A DNA stretch of 64,000 nt. Source: Mycobacterium sp. (GTDB lineage: Bacteria > Actinomycetota > Actinomycetes > Mycobacteriales > Mycobacteriaceae). Each line of letters starts with the position of its first letter. The first letter of the stretch is position 1. Under the pieces are notes generated by a model. It did not search any database, was not told the DNA's origin, and was given only the letters and a program-made list of their open reading frames with translations. The position numbers were made by a program, and so were the translations under genes. The stretch covers positions 1 to 64,000 of the forward strand of contig RXJD01000075.1 in NCBI GenBank assembly GCA_003987775.1. Direction: 5' to 3'. Below, piece after piece: positions 9,801 to 20,500 of this stretch.

Positions 9801-12800
9801 GAGCAACCGGGAAGGGCGTTACGAGCGGCAGGCCACCGCGGTGCTGCATGCGGCCGACCCGGCGGATCAGCCGCCCGCGCTCAACCTGCCCGAGCTGCTG
9901 GCCAACCACCCGCGCCCCGTGGACGGCGACGACATCCGCAAGTGGATGGACAAGCGCGGCCACCGGCTGGGGCCCGCGTTCGCGGGCCTCGGTGGCGCGC
10001 ACATCGCCGAGAACGCCGGCAACACCGTGCTGGCCGAGGTCTCGCTGCCGGGTCCGCTGCGTCCGCAGCAGGGCACCTACGGCCTGGTGCACCCGGCGTT
10101 GCTGGATGCCTGCTTCCAGGCGGTGGCCGCACACCCCAGCGTGGGCAGCGCCCTCAACGGCGGCCTGCTGCTGCCGTTGAGCATCCGCCGGCTACGCGCC
10201 TACGGTTCGGTTCGGCACGCCCGCTACTGCTACGCGACGGTGACGGCATGCGGTGCCGGGGGCGTGGAAGCCGACCTGGACATCGTCGACGAGAGCGGCA
10301 CCGTCCTGATGACGGTGCGCGGCCTGCAGCTGGGCACCGGCGCTTCGCCGGACAGCGAGCGAGACCGCGTCCTGGGTGAGCGGTTGCTGACCATCGAATG
10401 GCAACCACGCGAGCTGCCCGACGTCACCGTGACCGAACCCGGCAGCTGGCTGTTAATCACCACCTCCGAGACCGCCGACCTGACGGCCACCGCACTGACC
10501 GACGCCCTGAAGGTGCACGACGCCCAGGCCACCACGCTGTTCTGGCCGTTCGCCGGCAACCATGCCGCGCATGCCGAGCAACTGCGCGCTCAACTGCAGG
10601 AAGGCGCCTTCCACGGCGTCGTGCTGATCACCGCACCGCAGCAGAACGCCGTCAACGAGTCCGGCGACCGCGGTGGGCAGTACGTCGAACACGTGGTGCG
10701 CATCGCCCGTGAGCTCCCGGACCTACTCGGATCCCCGCCGCGGCTGTACGCGTTGACGCGCAACGCGCAAACGGTGCTGGCCGAGGACCACGCCAACCTC
10801 GAGCAGGGCGGTCTGCGTGGCCTGCTGCGGGTGATCAGCTCGGAGAATCCGCAGTTGAAGGTCAGCTACATCGACCTGCCGAACGACCTTGGCGACCAGG
10901 GCGCCGAGCAGGTGGCGCGCCAGTTGTTGCAGAACACCGGCGAGGACGAGACCGCGTGGCGCAACGACGAGTGGTACACCGCCCGGATGCTGCCCACTCC
11001 CCTGCAGCCCGAGGAGCGACGCTCCACGGTCGTCGATCACGCGGACGCCGGCATGCGCCTGCAGATCCGTACGCCAGGCGATCTGGAAACGCTGGAGTTC
11101 GCCGCGTTCGACCGGGTGCCCCCCGGGCCGAATGAGATCGAGGTCGCGGTGAGCGCGTCCAGCGTGAACTTCGCCGACGTGCTGGCCACCTTCGGCCGCT
11201 ACCAGACGTTCGACGGCCAATTGCCGGATCTGGGACTCGATTTCGGCGGCGTGGTGACCGCGGTCGGCTCCGACGTCACCGACCACAAGGTCGGCGACCG
11301 CGTGGCCGGGCTGTCCACCAATGGCTGCTGGGCCACCTTCGTCACCTGCGACGCCCGGCTGGCCGCCACCGTGCCGGACGGCATGACCGACGCCGAAGCG
11401 GCCGCGGCGACCACCGCGTACGCCACCGCCTGGTACGGCCTGACAGACCTGGCCCGGATCCGCTCCGGGGACAAGGTGTTGATCCACTCGGCCACGGGTG
11501 GCGTCGGCCAGGCGGCCATCGCCATCGCGCGCACGGTCGGAGCCCAGATCTTCGCTACGGCGGGTAGTCCGGAACGCCGGGAGAAGTTGCGCGCCATGGG
11601 AATCGAGCATGTCTACGACTCCCGCAGCAACGAGTTCGCCGAACAGATCCGCCGCGACACCGACGGCTACGGCGTAGACATCGTGCTCAACTCGCTGACC
11701 GGCGCCGCGCAACAGGCTGGGATCAAGCTGCTGGCTCTCGGTGGACGCTTCATCGAGATCGGCAAGCGCGACATCTACTCCAACACGCGGCTGGAGCTGT
11801 TCCCGTTCCGGCAGAACCTGGCGTTCTACGGTGTCGACCTGGCCCTGATGGCCGAGAGCCACCCGGCGCAGGTCCACGAGTTGCTGAGCACCGTCTACCG
11901 GCAGATCGCCGCCGGCGCGCTGCCGACGCCGGAGGTCACGCACTACCCGATGGCCGACGCCGCGACCGCGATCCGGGTGATGGGCGCCGCCGAGCACACC
12001 GGCAAGCTGGTGCTCGACGTTCCGCATGTCGGGCGCAGCAGCGTGGTGATGCCGCCCGAGCAGGCGCCGGTCTTCCGGGGCGACGGTTCCTACATCATCA
12101 CCGGTGGCCTCGGCGGCCTCGGCCTGTTCCTGGCCGAAAAGATGGCCAGCGCCGGCGCCGGCCGCATCGTGCTCAGCTCACGCTCTCAGCCCAATCAAAA
12201 GGCTTTGGAGACAATCGAGTTGGTTCGGTCCATCGGATCCGACGTGGTGGTGGAGTGCGGCGACATCGCTGCAGCCGGTACCGCGGAAAAGCTGGTGGCC
12301 ACCGCCACCGCGACGGGTCTGCCGCTGCGCGGCGTGTTGCACGCGGCCGCCGTCGTCGAGGACGCCACACTGCCCAACATCACCGAGGAACTCATCCGCC
12401 GGGACTGGGCGCCCAAGGTGCACGGCGCGTGGAACCTGCACGAGGCCACGACGGCGCAGCCACTGGACTGGTTCTGCTCGTTCTCCTCGGCGGCAGCCCT
12501 TGTGGGTTCGCCCGGCCAGGGTGCCTACGCGGCGGCCAACAGCTGGCTGGACGCCTTCACCCACTGGCGGCGGGCCCAGGGTCTGCCGGCCACTTCGATC
12601 GCGTGGGGTCCGTGGGGCGAGATCGGCCGCGCCACCTCGTTCGCCGAGGCGGCGGGCGACGCGATCCAGCCCGAGGAGGGGGCCTACGCGTTCGAGGCGC
12701 TGCTGCGGCACAACCGCGCGTACACCGGCTACGCCCCCATCATCGGATCGCCGTGGCTGAATGCGTTCGCCCAGCACAGTCCGTTCGCGGAAGCGTTCAA

Positions 12801-13110
12801 GGCGACCGTCAAGCACGGCGGCAACAGCAAGTTCCTCAGCGAACTGGACAAGCTTCCGCAGGAGGAGTGGCCGGCCCGGTTGCGCCGCATGGTTTCCGAG
12901 CAGATCGGGCTGATTCTGCGCCGGACCATCGATGTGGACAAGATGCTCACTGAGTACGGCCTGGATTCGCTGAGCAGCCAGGAACTGCGAACCCGCATCG
13001 AGTCGGAGACGGGTGTCCGCATCACGGCGACCAACATCAACACCACGGTGCGCAGCCTGGCCGACCTGCTGTACGAGGAGCTGGCGGGGGAAGCAGTCGC
13101 GTCGGCGTGA
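6808..13110 (+). CDS. pks5.1: Pks5.1: complete iterative reducing polyketide synthase (KS-AT-DH-ER-KR-ACP)
   Basis: This is a single-module, fully reducing type I PKS of the mycocerosic acid synthase/Pks5 family, 2100 aa. Visible motifs are KS Cys181 (DTACSSG) with AHGTGT and KTNFGHT; AT Ser627 in GHSLGES with VASH, fitting methylmalonyl-CoA; DH; ER NADPH loop [19 protein letters not shown] and YAAANSW; and ACP Ser2054 in YGLDSLS. The DH motif is altered: His933, Pro942, but Asn937 where Gly is expected, whereas the upstream paralogue keeps Gly. GTG 6808 is the longest start; GTG 6817 is better spaced from GGAGAGG (6802-6808) and may be the real one. The stop overlaps the next glycosyltransferase by 4 nt. 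The predicted product is a methyl-branched fatty acyl chain for LOS. Confidence 0.93.
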   Translation: MNDVDRTGVTPVAVIGMACRLPGGIDSPERLWEALLRGEDFVTEVPSHRWDVEEFYDPEPGVPGRTVCKWGAFLDDVADFDPEFFGITEREATEMDPQHRLLLQTSWEAMEHAGLTREALTAVQTGVFVGLMHDDYLFMHADADTLSGPYGYMGNSFAMGSGRISYAMGLSGPAMTVDTACSSGLSAIHLACQSLDDGESDIALAGGASVTLEPRKAASGSAIGMLSATGHCHAFDVKADGFVSGEGAVMLLLKRLADAERDGDRILAVIRGTAANQDGRTVNIVTPSLPAQVAAYRAALAAGGVDPATVGMVEAHGTGTPIGDPIEYASLAEVYGTTGPCALASVKTNFGHTQSAAGALGMMKAVLAVQHGVIPQNLHFTQLPEKFAEIETNLFVPQENTPWPRGDESTPRRAAVSSYGFSGTNVHAIIEQAPQPQAPKTVEPDGASALQGALIFPISASSEDGLHQTATRLADWVDAQEHLDIRDLAYTLARRRSPRAVRTTVIAESRSELTEALRTVARGEVPYPPATGQDDKGPVWVFSGQGSQWAEMGKDLLATEPVFAAKVAEIEPLIAEESGFSVTEAMTAPEKVTGIDRVQPTIFAMQVALAAAMKSYGANPGAVIGHSLGESAASVVAGALSLEDGVRVICRRSKLMTRISGAGAMASVELPAEEVITQLVARGVSDVVVAVVASPQSTVIGGDTQSVRDLVAAWEERGVMAREVAVDVASHSPQVDPILDELYEVLADIEPLEPEVPYYSATSFDPREEPYCDAGYWADNLRHTVRFAAAVQAALEDDYRVFTELSPHPLLTNAVDQTARSLDKAAAALASMRREQPLPHGLRALLGDLYAAGAALDWSVLYPDGRLLDAPLPVWSQRSLFLAGSGLDSVARRSALVPAHPLMGVHVRLPEEPERHVWQGEVGTDALPWLSDHQIRNADVLPGAAYCEMALVAARTVLGDAAEVRELRFEQTLPLDKQTPVGITATFQGPDVVDFTVESNREGRYERQATAVLHAADPADQPPALNLPELLANHPRPVDGDDIRKWMDKRGHRLGPAFAGLGGAHIAENAGNTVLAEVSLPGPLRPQQGTYGLVHPALLDACFQAVAAHPSVGSALNGGLLLPLSIRRLRAYGSVRHARYCYATVTACGAGGVEADLDIVDESGTVLMTVRGLQLGTGASPDSERDRVLGERLLTIEWQPRELPDVTVTEPGSWLLITTSETADLTATALTDALKVHDAQATTLFWPFAGNHAAHAEQLRAQLQEGAFHGVVLITAPQQNAVNESGDRGGQYVEHVVRIARELPDLLGSPPRLYALTRNAQTVLAEDHANLEQGGLRGLLRVISSENPQLKVSYIDLPNDLGDQGAEQVARQLLQNTGEDETAWRNDEWYTARMLPTPLQPEERRSTVVDHADAGMRLQIRTPGDLETLEFAAFDRVPPGPNEIEVAVSASSVNFADVLATFGRYQTFDGQLPDLGLDFGGVVTAVGSDVTDHKVGDRVAGLSTNGCWATFVTCDARLAATVPDGMTDAEAAAATTAYATAWYGLTDLARIRSGDKVLIHSATGGVGQAAIAIARTVGAQIFATAGSPERREKLRAMGIEHVYDSRSNEFAEQIRRDTDGYGVDIVLNSLTGAAQQAGIKLLALGGRFIEIGKRDIYSNTRLELFPFRQNLAFYGVDLALMAESHPAQVHELLSTVYRQIAAGALPTPEVTHYPMADAATAIRVMGAAEHTGKLVLDVPHVGRSSVVMPPEQAPVFRGDGSYIITGGLGGLGLFLAEKMASAGAGRIVLSSRSQPNQKALETIELVRSIGSDVVVECGDIAAAGTAEKLVATATATGLPLRGVLHAAAVVEDATLPNITEELIRRDWAPKVHGAWNLHEATTAQPLDWFCSFSSAAALVGSPGQGAYAAANSWLDAFTHWRRAQGLPATSIAWGPWGEIGRATSFAEAAGDAIQPEEGAYAFEALLRHNRAYTGYAPIIGSPWLNAFAQHSPFAEAFKATVKHGGNSKFLSELDKLPQEEWPARLRRMVSEQIGLILRRTIDVDKMLTEYGLDSLSSQELRTRIESETGVRITATNINTTVRSLADLLYEELAGEAVASA
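8716..13110 (+). repeat. Long direct repeat, copy B (PKS AT-to-ACP segment)
   Basis: Partner of the segment at 2-4396, in the same orientation and of identical length (4395 nt). The offset between equivalent points is 8714 nt. A crossover would leave one hybrid PKS and remove papA4 with its downstream spacer. Confidence 0.85.
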
Positions 13111-14351
13111 AGTTCGTACTGGCAGTCCACGGCACCCGCGGCGATGTCGAACCCTGCGCCGCCGTCGGTATGGAGTTACAGCGGCGCGGCCATGACGTGC
13201 GAATGGCGGTGCCGCCCAACCTGATCGGGTTCGTCGAGGCGGCGGGTCTGAGCGGCGTGGCGTACGGACCGGACTCCGGGATCCAGATCAACCAGGTCGC
13301 GGCGTTCGTCCGCAACCTGACCAAGGCACAGAACCCGCTGAACCTGGCGCAGGCGGGCAAGGAGCTGTTCGTCGAAGGCTGGGCCGAGATGGGCGCGACG
13401 CTGGCCGATCTGGCCGAGGGTGCCGACCTGTTGATGACTGGCCAGACCTATCACGGCGTCGTCGCCAATGTCGCTGAATACCATGACATTCCGATGGCGG
13501 CATTGCATCACTTCCCGATGCACGTCAACGGGCAGGTCGGCATCCCGTCGCTTCCACTGCCCGGCACCGTGGTCCGTACCGTCGCCAAAGCATCATGGCG
13601 ACTGTATTCGTATACCACCGGCGACGCCGATCGCACCCAGCGCCGCGAACTGGGCCTGCCGTCCACCTCGGTCCCCGCCCTGCAGCGGATCGTGAGCCGT
13701 GGTGCGCCCGAGATCCAGGCGTACGACCCGGCGCTGTTTCCGGGGATCGCGCACGAATGGAAAGTGCAGCGGCCCTTCGTCGGTGCGTTGTCGATGCGGC
13801 TGCACACCGAGCCGAACCCCGAACTGGAGGAATGGATCGCCGCGGGCACTGCCCCGATCTATTTCGGTTTCGGCAGCACCCCGGTCCAATCGCCCACCGA
13901 GACCGTCGACATGATCGCCGATGTGTGTGCCGAACTGGGCGAGCGCGCGCTGGTGTACTCCCCCGCCGCGACTGCCGCGGTACAGCCCGGTCATGTGAAA
14001 TTGGTTGGGCTGGTCGACTATTCGACGGTGCTGCCGCAGTGCCGCGCGGTGGTCCACCACGGCGGGGCCGGCACCACCGCGGCCGGGTTGCGGGCCGGGA
14101 TGCCCACGATGATCCTGTGGGACGTCGCCGATCAACCGATCTGGGCGGCCGCGGTGCAGCGCGTGAAAGTCGGCACGGCGAAACGTTTTGCACACGTCAC
14201 CCAAAAGTCGCTGCTGCGCGGGGTGAAGACCATTCTCGAGCCAAGCTACGCCGCGCGCGCCCGCGAGATATCAACGCGGATGAGCGATCCGGCCGACGCC
14301 GTGGCCAAGGCCGCCGACCTCTTGGAAGAGGCGGTACGGGTCAGCGCTTAG
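13107..14351 (+). CDS. GT1-family glycosyltransferase (Rv1524/Rv1526c type)
   Basis: This 414-aa enzyme resembles UDP/TDP-sugar transferases of the UGT-like GT-B fold used on mycobacterial glycolipids. It opens with a nucleotide-fold strand ([16 protein letters not shown]) and has the C-terminal donor-site signature [15 protein letters not shown] near residue 315. The GTG start overlaps the PKS stop as GTGA, implying translational coupling with pks5.1, so the sugar is probably added to the same lipid. It ends tail to tail with the next minus-strand gene, overlapping 4 nt. A closely related paralogue lies at 15169-16416. The sugar and acceptor cannot be read from the sequence. Confidence 0.88.
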   Translation: MKFVLAVHGTRGDVEPCAAVGMELQRRGHDVRMAVPPNLIGFVEAAGLSGVAYGPDSGIQINQVAAFVRNLTKAQNPLNLAQAGKELFVEGWAEMGATLADLAEGADLLMTGQTYHGVVANVAEYHDIPMAALHHFPMHVNGQVGIPSLPLPGTVVRTVAKASWRLYSYTTGDADRTQRRELGLPSTSVPALQRIVSRGAPEIQAYDPALFPGIAHEWKVQRPFVGALSMRLHTEPNPELEEWIAAGTAPIYFGFGSTPVQSPTETVDMIADVCAELGERALVYSPAATAAVQPGHVKLVGLVDYSTVLPQCRAVVHHGGAGTTAAGLRAGMPTMILWDVADQPIWAAAVQRVKVGTAKRFAHVTQKSLLRGVKTILEPSYAARAREISTRMSDPADAVAKAADLLEEAVRVSA

Positions 14352-15118
14352 CAGCTGGTGGTGCAGTTGAGCGGAAACGACTTGTACCACTTGCGCCGAT
14401 GGGCAGCACCCATCTCCCGCAGGATCCCCATCGCCGCGGGCCAGCCGTGGGTGCGACTCAACCCCCGGATCATCGACGCACTCGCGCCGTACTGGTAACG
14501 CCGACCACCGAAATGGGTGTTGGCCGTCTTGCGTCCGAAGTGGTTGATGTAGGCCATTTCGGTTGTGTACAAGCCGAACCCAGCCTTGCGCGCCCGCAGC
14601 GCCAGATCGAGGTCGAGCCCCCAACCGTAGCGGCCGAAGGTGGTCAGATCCATACCGCCGACCGCATCCCAGCATTGACGGGACATCACCAGCGCGGTTC
14701 CCTCGACAGCGGGCACGACGCGGTACAACGGTCGCGGAGTGTAGTTTTCGGCGTCCGGCTTCTCATCGGTGACCGAGTACGGGAATCCCAGATCGAACAT
14801 CGGTCCGACGATTCCCACGTCGGCCGGCAGCCGCCGGTCCAGCAGGGCGTCGACGAATCCCTTGGAAATGCGGGTGTCGTTGTTCAACGTCATCGCGTGG
14901 GAGTAGCCCTCGGAGAACGCAATTCGGAAGCCGAGCTCGCTGCCGCCGGCCCAGCCCAGGTTCTCTCCGGGAGTGGTGACCCGCTCGTTGCCGATCTTGG
15001 GGTAGTCGCCACGATTGTCGACGATCAGGTACTCGGCGCCCTCCCGCTCCAAGTCGGCCACGAGTGCATGCGTGTACTCGTGCTGACCGAATACCGGCAC
15101 CGTAATCAGTAGGGACAC
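14348..15118 (-). CDS. wbbL2: WbbL2-like GT2 glycosyltransferase (rhamnosyltransferase family)
   Basis: This 256-aa inverting GT-A enzyme has [12 protein letters not shown] at the N-terminus, a nucleotide-sugar metal site in TLNNDTR (Asn-Asn-Asp in place of the classic DxD), and [16 protein letters not shown], the ED-type acceptor motif of rhamnosyl/galactofuranosyl transferases. Length and position match Rv1525 (WbbL2). It is the last gene of a minus-strand set that starts with the methyltransferase and GT1 gene at 17227. GTG 15118 has only a weak ribosome site. It probably adds rhamnose or a related deoxyhexose to the LOS oligosaccharide; the donor is inferred from the family. Confidence 0.82.
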   Translation of the reverse strand: MSLLITVPVFGQHEYTHALVADLEREGAEYLIVDNRGDYPKIGNERVTTPGENLGWAGGSELGFRIAFSEGYSHAMTLNNDTRISKGFVDALLDRRLPADVGIVGPMFDLGFPYSVTDEKPDAENYTPRPLYRVVPAVEGTALVMSRQCWDAVGGMDLTTFGRYGWGLDLDLALRARKAGFGLYTTEMAYINHFGRKTANTHFGGRRYQYGASASMIRGLSRTHGWPAAMGILREMGAAHRRKWYKSFPLNCTTSC

Positions 15119-15168
15119 AGGCGAAGCCTACACCGACGGCCCCATGTCCGAGGCCCGTTCGGGAAGCC

Positions 15169-16416
15169 CTAACGGCGGCGCCGGAAGGTGTCTTCCAGCA
15201 GGTCCGCGACGGCGCAGACACTGGCGGCGGGTTTGGTCATCCGGCCCGCGAGGTCGCGGGCCCGGGATACGAATTCCGGCGCGAGAACCTTCTCCAGGTC
15301 GGACGCCAGCGAATCCGCGGTGCTGCTCGAGAAGCGCCTGCCCCAGCCGACTTTCAACTGTTTGATCTGAGCCGACCAGATCGGTTGATCGGAGGTGACC
15401 CACAGAACCAGGGTCGGAACTCCGGCGCGCAATCCCGCGGCGGTGGTCCCGGCGCCACCATGGTGAACGACGGCACGGCAGGTGGGAAAGACCGCGGCAT
15501 GGCTGACCGCACTCACTACCTTGACGTGGTCGGGCAACCGCACCCCCGTGGCGTCATCGCGGGGGCCCGAACAGATCAACGCCCGCTCCCCCAGCCGCGC
15601 GCACGCCGCGCTGATCATCGCGACCCGGTCGGCCAGTGAGCCGACCGGCATACTGCCGAATCCGAAATAGATCGGCGGTGTGCCCGCCGCGATCCACGAC
15701 GCGACTTCGTCGTCCACTTCGGTGGGCCGCTCCATGGTCAGGGCGCCGACGAACGGTCGTCGCTCATCCCACTCGGCCGCCAGGCCGGGGAAGCAGAGTT
15801 CGTCATACGCCTGGATCTCCAGCACCCCACGTTCGGCCATCCGCTGCGGCGCCGGACTCGACGCGTCCGGCAGGCCCAAGTCTCGACGCTGGGCATTCTC
15901 GACGCCCTTGGTCATGCGCCAGTACAGCTGGTCGAGCGTCTTCATCGTGGCGCGCACCACCGGGGCGGGAAACCGCGCCGGGAACGCGACCTGGCCGTTG
16001 GGCCGCATCGGGAAGAAATGCAGCGCGGCCAGCGGAATGTCGTAGCGCTCAGCGACATTGGCGACGACTTCCTGATAGATCTGGCCGGTCAACAAGACGT
16101 CGGCGCCCTCGGCCAGCGGGGCCAGGGTCGTAGCCAGCTCCGCCCAGCCCCGGGTGACCGGCGCCATCGCTTCGCGCGCCAGCTTCACCGGGTTCTGAAA
16201 CCGCCACCCGTTATGCAGAAACTGCTCGTCCAACTCCTGCTGCGAGTCGCGCCGCCCGTATGCGGCGGCCGCCAGACCGGCCGACTCGACGAAGCCGATC
16301 AAGTTCGGCGGGACCGCCAGCAGCACGTCATGGCCGCGACGTTGCAATTCGAGCCCCACCGCGGCGCACGGCTCGATATCGCCGCGGGTGCCGTAGCTGG
16401 CGACGACGGCCTTCAT
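15169..16416 (-). CDS. GT1-family glycosyltransferase (Rv1524 type)
   Basis: This 415-aa GT-B enzyme is clearly paralogous to the one at 13107-14351. It shares the N-terminal GTRGDIEPCAAVGLELQRR and the donor-site [15 protein letters not shown]. It lies 25 nt after the methyltransferase gene and about 50 nt before the wbbL2-like gene, consistent with one operon. Homologues glycosylate lipid cores in GPL, LOS and related glycolipids. ATG 16416 gives the conserved N-terminus. The paralogue on the facing strand probably uses a different acceptor position or sugar. Confidence 0.87.
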   Translation of the reverse strand: MKAVVASYGTRGDIEPCAAVGLELQRRGHDVLLAVPPNLIGFVESAGLAAAAYGRRDSQQELDEQFLHNGWRFQNPVKLAREAMAPVTRGWAELATTLAPLAEGADVLLTGQIYQEVVANVAERYDIPLAALHFFPMRPNGQVAFPARFPAPVVRATMKTLDQLYWRMTKGVENAQRRDLGLPDASSPAPQRMAERGVLEIQAYDELCFPGLAAEWDERRPFVGALTMERPTEVDDEVASWIAAGTPPIYFGFGSMPVGSLADRVAMISAACARLGERALICSGPRDDATGVRLPDHVKVVSAVSHAAVFPTCRAVVHHGGAGTTAAGLRAGVPTLVLWVTSDQPIWSAQIKQLKVGWGRRFSSSTADSLASDLEKVLAPEFVSRARDLAGRMTKPAASVCAVADLLEDTFRRRR

Positions 16417-16441
16417 CGTCGAAGCATTTCTGAAGTGACCG

Positions 16442-17227
16442 TCAATCCTTCACGAAGTGGTAGATGCGGTAGGTGAAGCCGCCGTCCTTGCGCAGGTCGC
16501 GGTCCATCAGGTTGGCGGCATAGCGGGTCACTGCCCCGACGAATGCCGGCGCCCGGCTGCCGACCTGTTCCTGCGTCCGCCGGGTGATGGCAGCAAGCCC
16601 GCGCTTGGCCTCCGCCTCGATATCGCGTTCGGAGACCTTACGCAGCGGGGCGGCCGCCAAGACCGCTTCCCATCCGGCGATATGGGGAATCCGGCGCGAG
16701 TCGGTGTAGAGGAAGTGGCCGCCCGGACGGAGCACCCGCACCACCTCTTCGAGGAACTTCGGGAAGTCGGGGTACTGATGCGAGGCCTCGACATTGAGCA
16801 GCACGTCGAACGATCCGTCGGGGAACGGCAGGTTCATCGCATCGCCCTGGACGAAGTCCAGCCCGGGCAGCCTGTGCCGCTTCTGGCACAGCTCGATGCT
16901 GGCCGGATTGAGGTCGAGACCGGTGTAGGACGCCGGACCCAGGGTGCGCACGATGTAGGACGCTCCGCCGCCGGCGCCACAGCTGACTTCGAGCACCTTC
17001 TTGCCGGTGAGATCGATCTGGCTGGCGGTCTGGTGGTAGAGCTGGATGCCGTACCGGTTCTGCTCGTCGGCGTCGGACAGGGGCAGACCCAGCGGCGGGT
17101 CCTCCTCGTAGCCGAAGTTGAAGAACACCACGTCATTGCCCACCTGGCGGGTGCCTAGCGGCAGAAAGTACTTCGTGGTGAGCTTCGCGACGATCGGGTT
17201 GGATTGCAGGCGGTATCTGAGAGCCAC
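16442..17227 (-). CDS. SAM-dependent O-methyltransferase (Rv1523/Rv2952 family)
   Basis: This class I methyltransferase is about 261 aa. It has motif I VLEVSCGAGGGASY, post-I TGLDLNP, and LRPGGHFLYTD. The family methylates hydroxyls on mycobacterial glycolipids, either sugar residues or lipid hydroxyls. GTG 17227 aligns with the start of related proteins (VALRYRLQSN); a longer reading from GTG 17299 adds 24 basic residues and cannot be excluded, since neither start has a strong ribosome site. It is the first gene of the minus-strand trio with the GT1 and wbbL2-like genes and is divergent from mmpL12, sharing the 17228-17518 spacer. Confidence 0.85.
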   Translation of the reverse strand: MALRYRLQSNPIVAKLTTKYFLPLGTRQVGNDVVFFNFGYEEDPPLGLPLSDADEQNRYGIQLYHQTASQIDLTGKKVLEVSCGAGGGASYIVRTLGPASYTGLDLNPASIELCQKRHRLPGLDFVQGDAMNLPFPDGSFDVLLNVEASHQYPDFPKFLEEVVRVLRPGGHFLYTDSRRIPHIAGWEAVLAAAPLRKVSERDIEAEAKRGLAAITRRTQEQVGSRAPAFVGAVTRYAANLMDRDLRKDGGFTYRIYHFVKD

Positions 17228-17506
17228 CGGGAGAGTGTCGCATGACTCCCGCGCGCGGCGGGCCGAAAGCGGCAACCTCGATGACCCCCGGATCAGCACA
17301 TCCGTCCAACTTTACGCATGTCAAGCAACCGTTCGAGCCCGCTGAATTGGGGCCGGAATCGTCGCGAATCCTCGGCGTCGCGGCCGATCACAAAGCTCTG
17401 ATCAGGAGTTTTGTCCGGAAGGGTGTCGACACCCGAGCGTTGCAGCCGCGCCGTCTCCGAAACTCCGGAATCTTCCGTTCCCCCACCTGACCAGCGCTCC
17501 TGCCTG

Positions 17507-17512
17507 TACGGT
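17507..17512 (+). promoter_or_regulatory. Candidate leaderless -10 element for mmpL12
   Basis: TACGGT fits the mycobacterial TANNNT -10 consensus and ends exactly 6 nt before the GTG at 17519, the spacing expected when transcription starts on the start codon. No ribosome site is visible upstream of that GTG, which agrees with leaderless translation. There is no good -35 hexamer. Confidence 0.4.
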
Positions 17513-17518
17513 GATTAC

Positions 17519-20500
17519 GTGGCGCGGCAGGTGAAATCGCACGACGAAGCCAAGGTCGGGGGCATCTTCGACCGCGTAGGCGACTTCGTCGTCAAGCAAC
17601 CATGGCTGGTGATCGGTTCCTGGATCGCGGTGGCCGTGGTGCTCGTCCTGAGTTTCCCGCCCCTGCAGGTTCAGGCCGCCAAGCACGAACCGAAGCAGCT
17701 TCCCGAGAATGCGCCGACCATGATCGCCCAGCACGAGATGGCCAAGGCATTCAGCGGCGGTTCCAGCGTCGGCGGCAAGGGCGGCTCACTGCTGCTGGTC
17801 ATCCTGACCGACGAAAAGGGTCTCAGTGCCGCCGACGAGGACACGTATCACAAACTGATCGACAACCTGCACGCCGATACGGCAGACAAGATGCAGGTGC
17901 AGGATTTCCTGGGCACGCCGAAAGCGCGTGAGATCTTCGAAAGCAAGGATAAGAAGGCCTGGAACCTTCCTATTCAACTTCCGGGTGACGCCACCTCCCC
18001 CGAAAGCCAGGCGGCGCTGCGCAACATCACCGCGATCACCAAGAAGACCGTCGCGGGAACCTCGCTCAACGCCTACATGAGCGGGCCGGTCGCGACCGTC
18101 GCCGACGTGCAGAAGATCGGCGAAGAGGACGTCCAGATCATCGAGACCGGCACCATCATCAGCGTGCTGGTCATCCTGATCATCGTCTACCGAAATCTGG
18201 TCACGATGATGATGCCGCTGGCAACCATCGGTGTGTCCATCGTCGGTGCGCAGGGACTGTTGTCCGCACTGGCCGAGATGGGCTTTGTGGTCAACATGCA
18301 GAGCATCGTGTTCATGAGCGCCGTCATGATCGGTGCCGGGACCGACTATGCCGTCTTCTTGATAAGCCGATATCACGACTTCGTCAGACACGGCGAAACA
18401 TCGGACGTCGCCGTCAAAAAGGCGTTGATGTCGATCGGCAAGGTGATCGCCGCCTCGGCGGCCACGGTCGCGGTCACCTTCCTCGCGATGATCTTCACCA
18501 AGCTGGAAGTGTTCTCGGCCGTCGGCCCGGCGATCTCGATCTCGATCGTGGTGACGCTGATCGCCGCGACCACCTTCCTGCCGGCCGTCCTGGTGATCGT
18601 CGGACGACGCGGCTGGATCAAGCCGCGTCGCGATATGACCACTCGGTTCTGGCGCATCTCGGGATCGCGCATTGTGCGGCGTCCCGTGATTCACCTGGTC
18701 GGCAGCCTGGTCATCCTGGTCGCCCTGGCCGGCAGCACCAGCCTGATCAGGTTCAACTACGACGACCTCAAGACCGTCCCGCAGGACATGGACAGCGTCC
18801 GGGGGTTCAACGCCCTCAACCGCCACTTCCCGATGAACTCGATGAGTCCGATGGTGCTGTTCGTCCAGTCCAAGAACGACCTGCGGACCCCGGCAGCGCT
18901 GGCCGACCTGGAGATGATGTCCCGCCGGATCGCCGACCTACCGGACATCGTGATGGTGCGTGGCCTGACCCGGCCCAACGGCGAACCGCTGAAAGAGACC
19001 AAGGTGTCCTTCCAGGCCGGTGAGGTCGGCAGCAAGCTCAACGAGGCGTCCTCGGCCATCTCCGAACATGGCGGTGAGCTGGACCATCTGGTCGGGGGCT
19101 CCCGGCAATTGGCCGACGCGCTGGCCCAGATCAGGAGCCAGGTCAACGAAGCTGTCGCCAGCTCGGCCGGCCTGGTCAGCATGCTGCAGAACATGCTGCA
19201 GCTGATGGGTGGCGACAAGACCATCCAGCAGCTCGACCAAGCGTCCGGCGCAGTCAGCCGCATGCGGGCGCTCGGCAACAATTTGAGCGGGACCGTCAGC
19301 GATGCCCAGACCACGGCGGTATGGGCCGCCCCCATGGTGACGGCCCTCAACGAAAGTCCGTCCTGCAACGCAGACCCCGCGTGTGTGCGATCGCGCGGAC
19401 AGCTGGCGGCCATCGTCGAGTCCGGCAACAACGGCCTACTTCGCTCGATTCAAGCGTTTGCCGTCACGCTGCAGCAGACCGATCAGTACCAGACGTTGGC
19501 GCAGACGGTCGGCAAGCTGGATGACCAACTGAAGCAGATCGTCAACACCATGAAGATGGTGAAGGGCCTGCCCAATACCCTCTCGCAACTGCAGCAGGGT
19601 GCCGGCGCCCTCGCCGACGGCAGTGGCGCCGTCGCGGACGGCGTCCAGGCTCTGGTCGACCAGGTGAAGAAGATGGGCGGCGGTCTGAACGAGGCCTCCG
19701 ACTTCCTGTTGGGAATGCGGCGCGACGCCGAACGCCCGAACATGGCCGGGTTCAACATTCCGCCGCAAATCCTGACCCGTGACGACTTCAAGCAGGGCGC
19801 CCAGGCGTTCCTGTCGCCCGACGGGCACGCCGCGCAGTACCTGGTGCAGAGCGGGCTGAACGGGTTCACCGTCGAGGGCATGAACCAGATCAGAAAGATC
19901 GTGGAGGTCGCCAACTCCGCGTTGCCGAACACCGAGCTCTCGGACGCCAAGATCGCCCTGATCGGCATGCCGACCGTGATGGCAGATACCCGCGATTACT
20001 ACAACAGCGACATCCGGTTCATCGTCATCGCGACCATCATCATCGTGTTCCTGATTCTGGTGGCGCTGCTGCGTGCCGTTGTGGCGCCTTTGTATCTGAT
20101 TGCGTCCGTTCTGGTTTCGTACCTCTCGGCGCTGGGTCTGGGCGTCATCGTCTTCCAGCTGATCTTGGGCCAGGACCTGCACTGGAGCCTGCCCGGTCTG
20201 TCGTTCATCCTCTTGGTCGCCGTCGGCGCCGACTACAACATGCTGCTTATTTCCCGAATACGTGATGAGTCGCCGCACGGGGTGCGGGTCGGCGTCATCC
20301 GTACCGTGGGCTCCACCGGTGGGGTGATTACCTCGGCGGGTCTGATCTTTGCCGCGTCCATGTTCGGTTTGTTGGCCGCCAGTGTGACCACGATGGCTCA
20401 GGCCGGCTTCACCATCGGTATCGGCATCGTGATCGACACCTTCCTGGTGCGCACCATCACCGTTCCCGCGCTGGCCGCGATGATCGGCCAGAAGAACTGG

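Noticed and set aside
6622..10134. Very long open frame on the minus strand, about 1170 codons
   Set aside because: It is antisense to the KS-AT-DH part of pks5.1, which has clear catalytic motifs. The product is Arg/Gly/His-rich with no domain, the usual artefact of GC-rich coding DNA.
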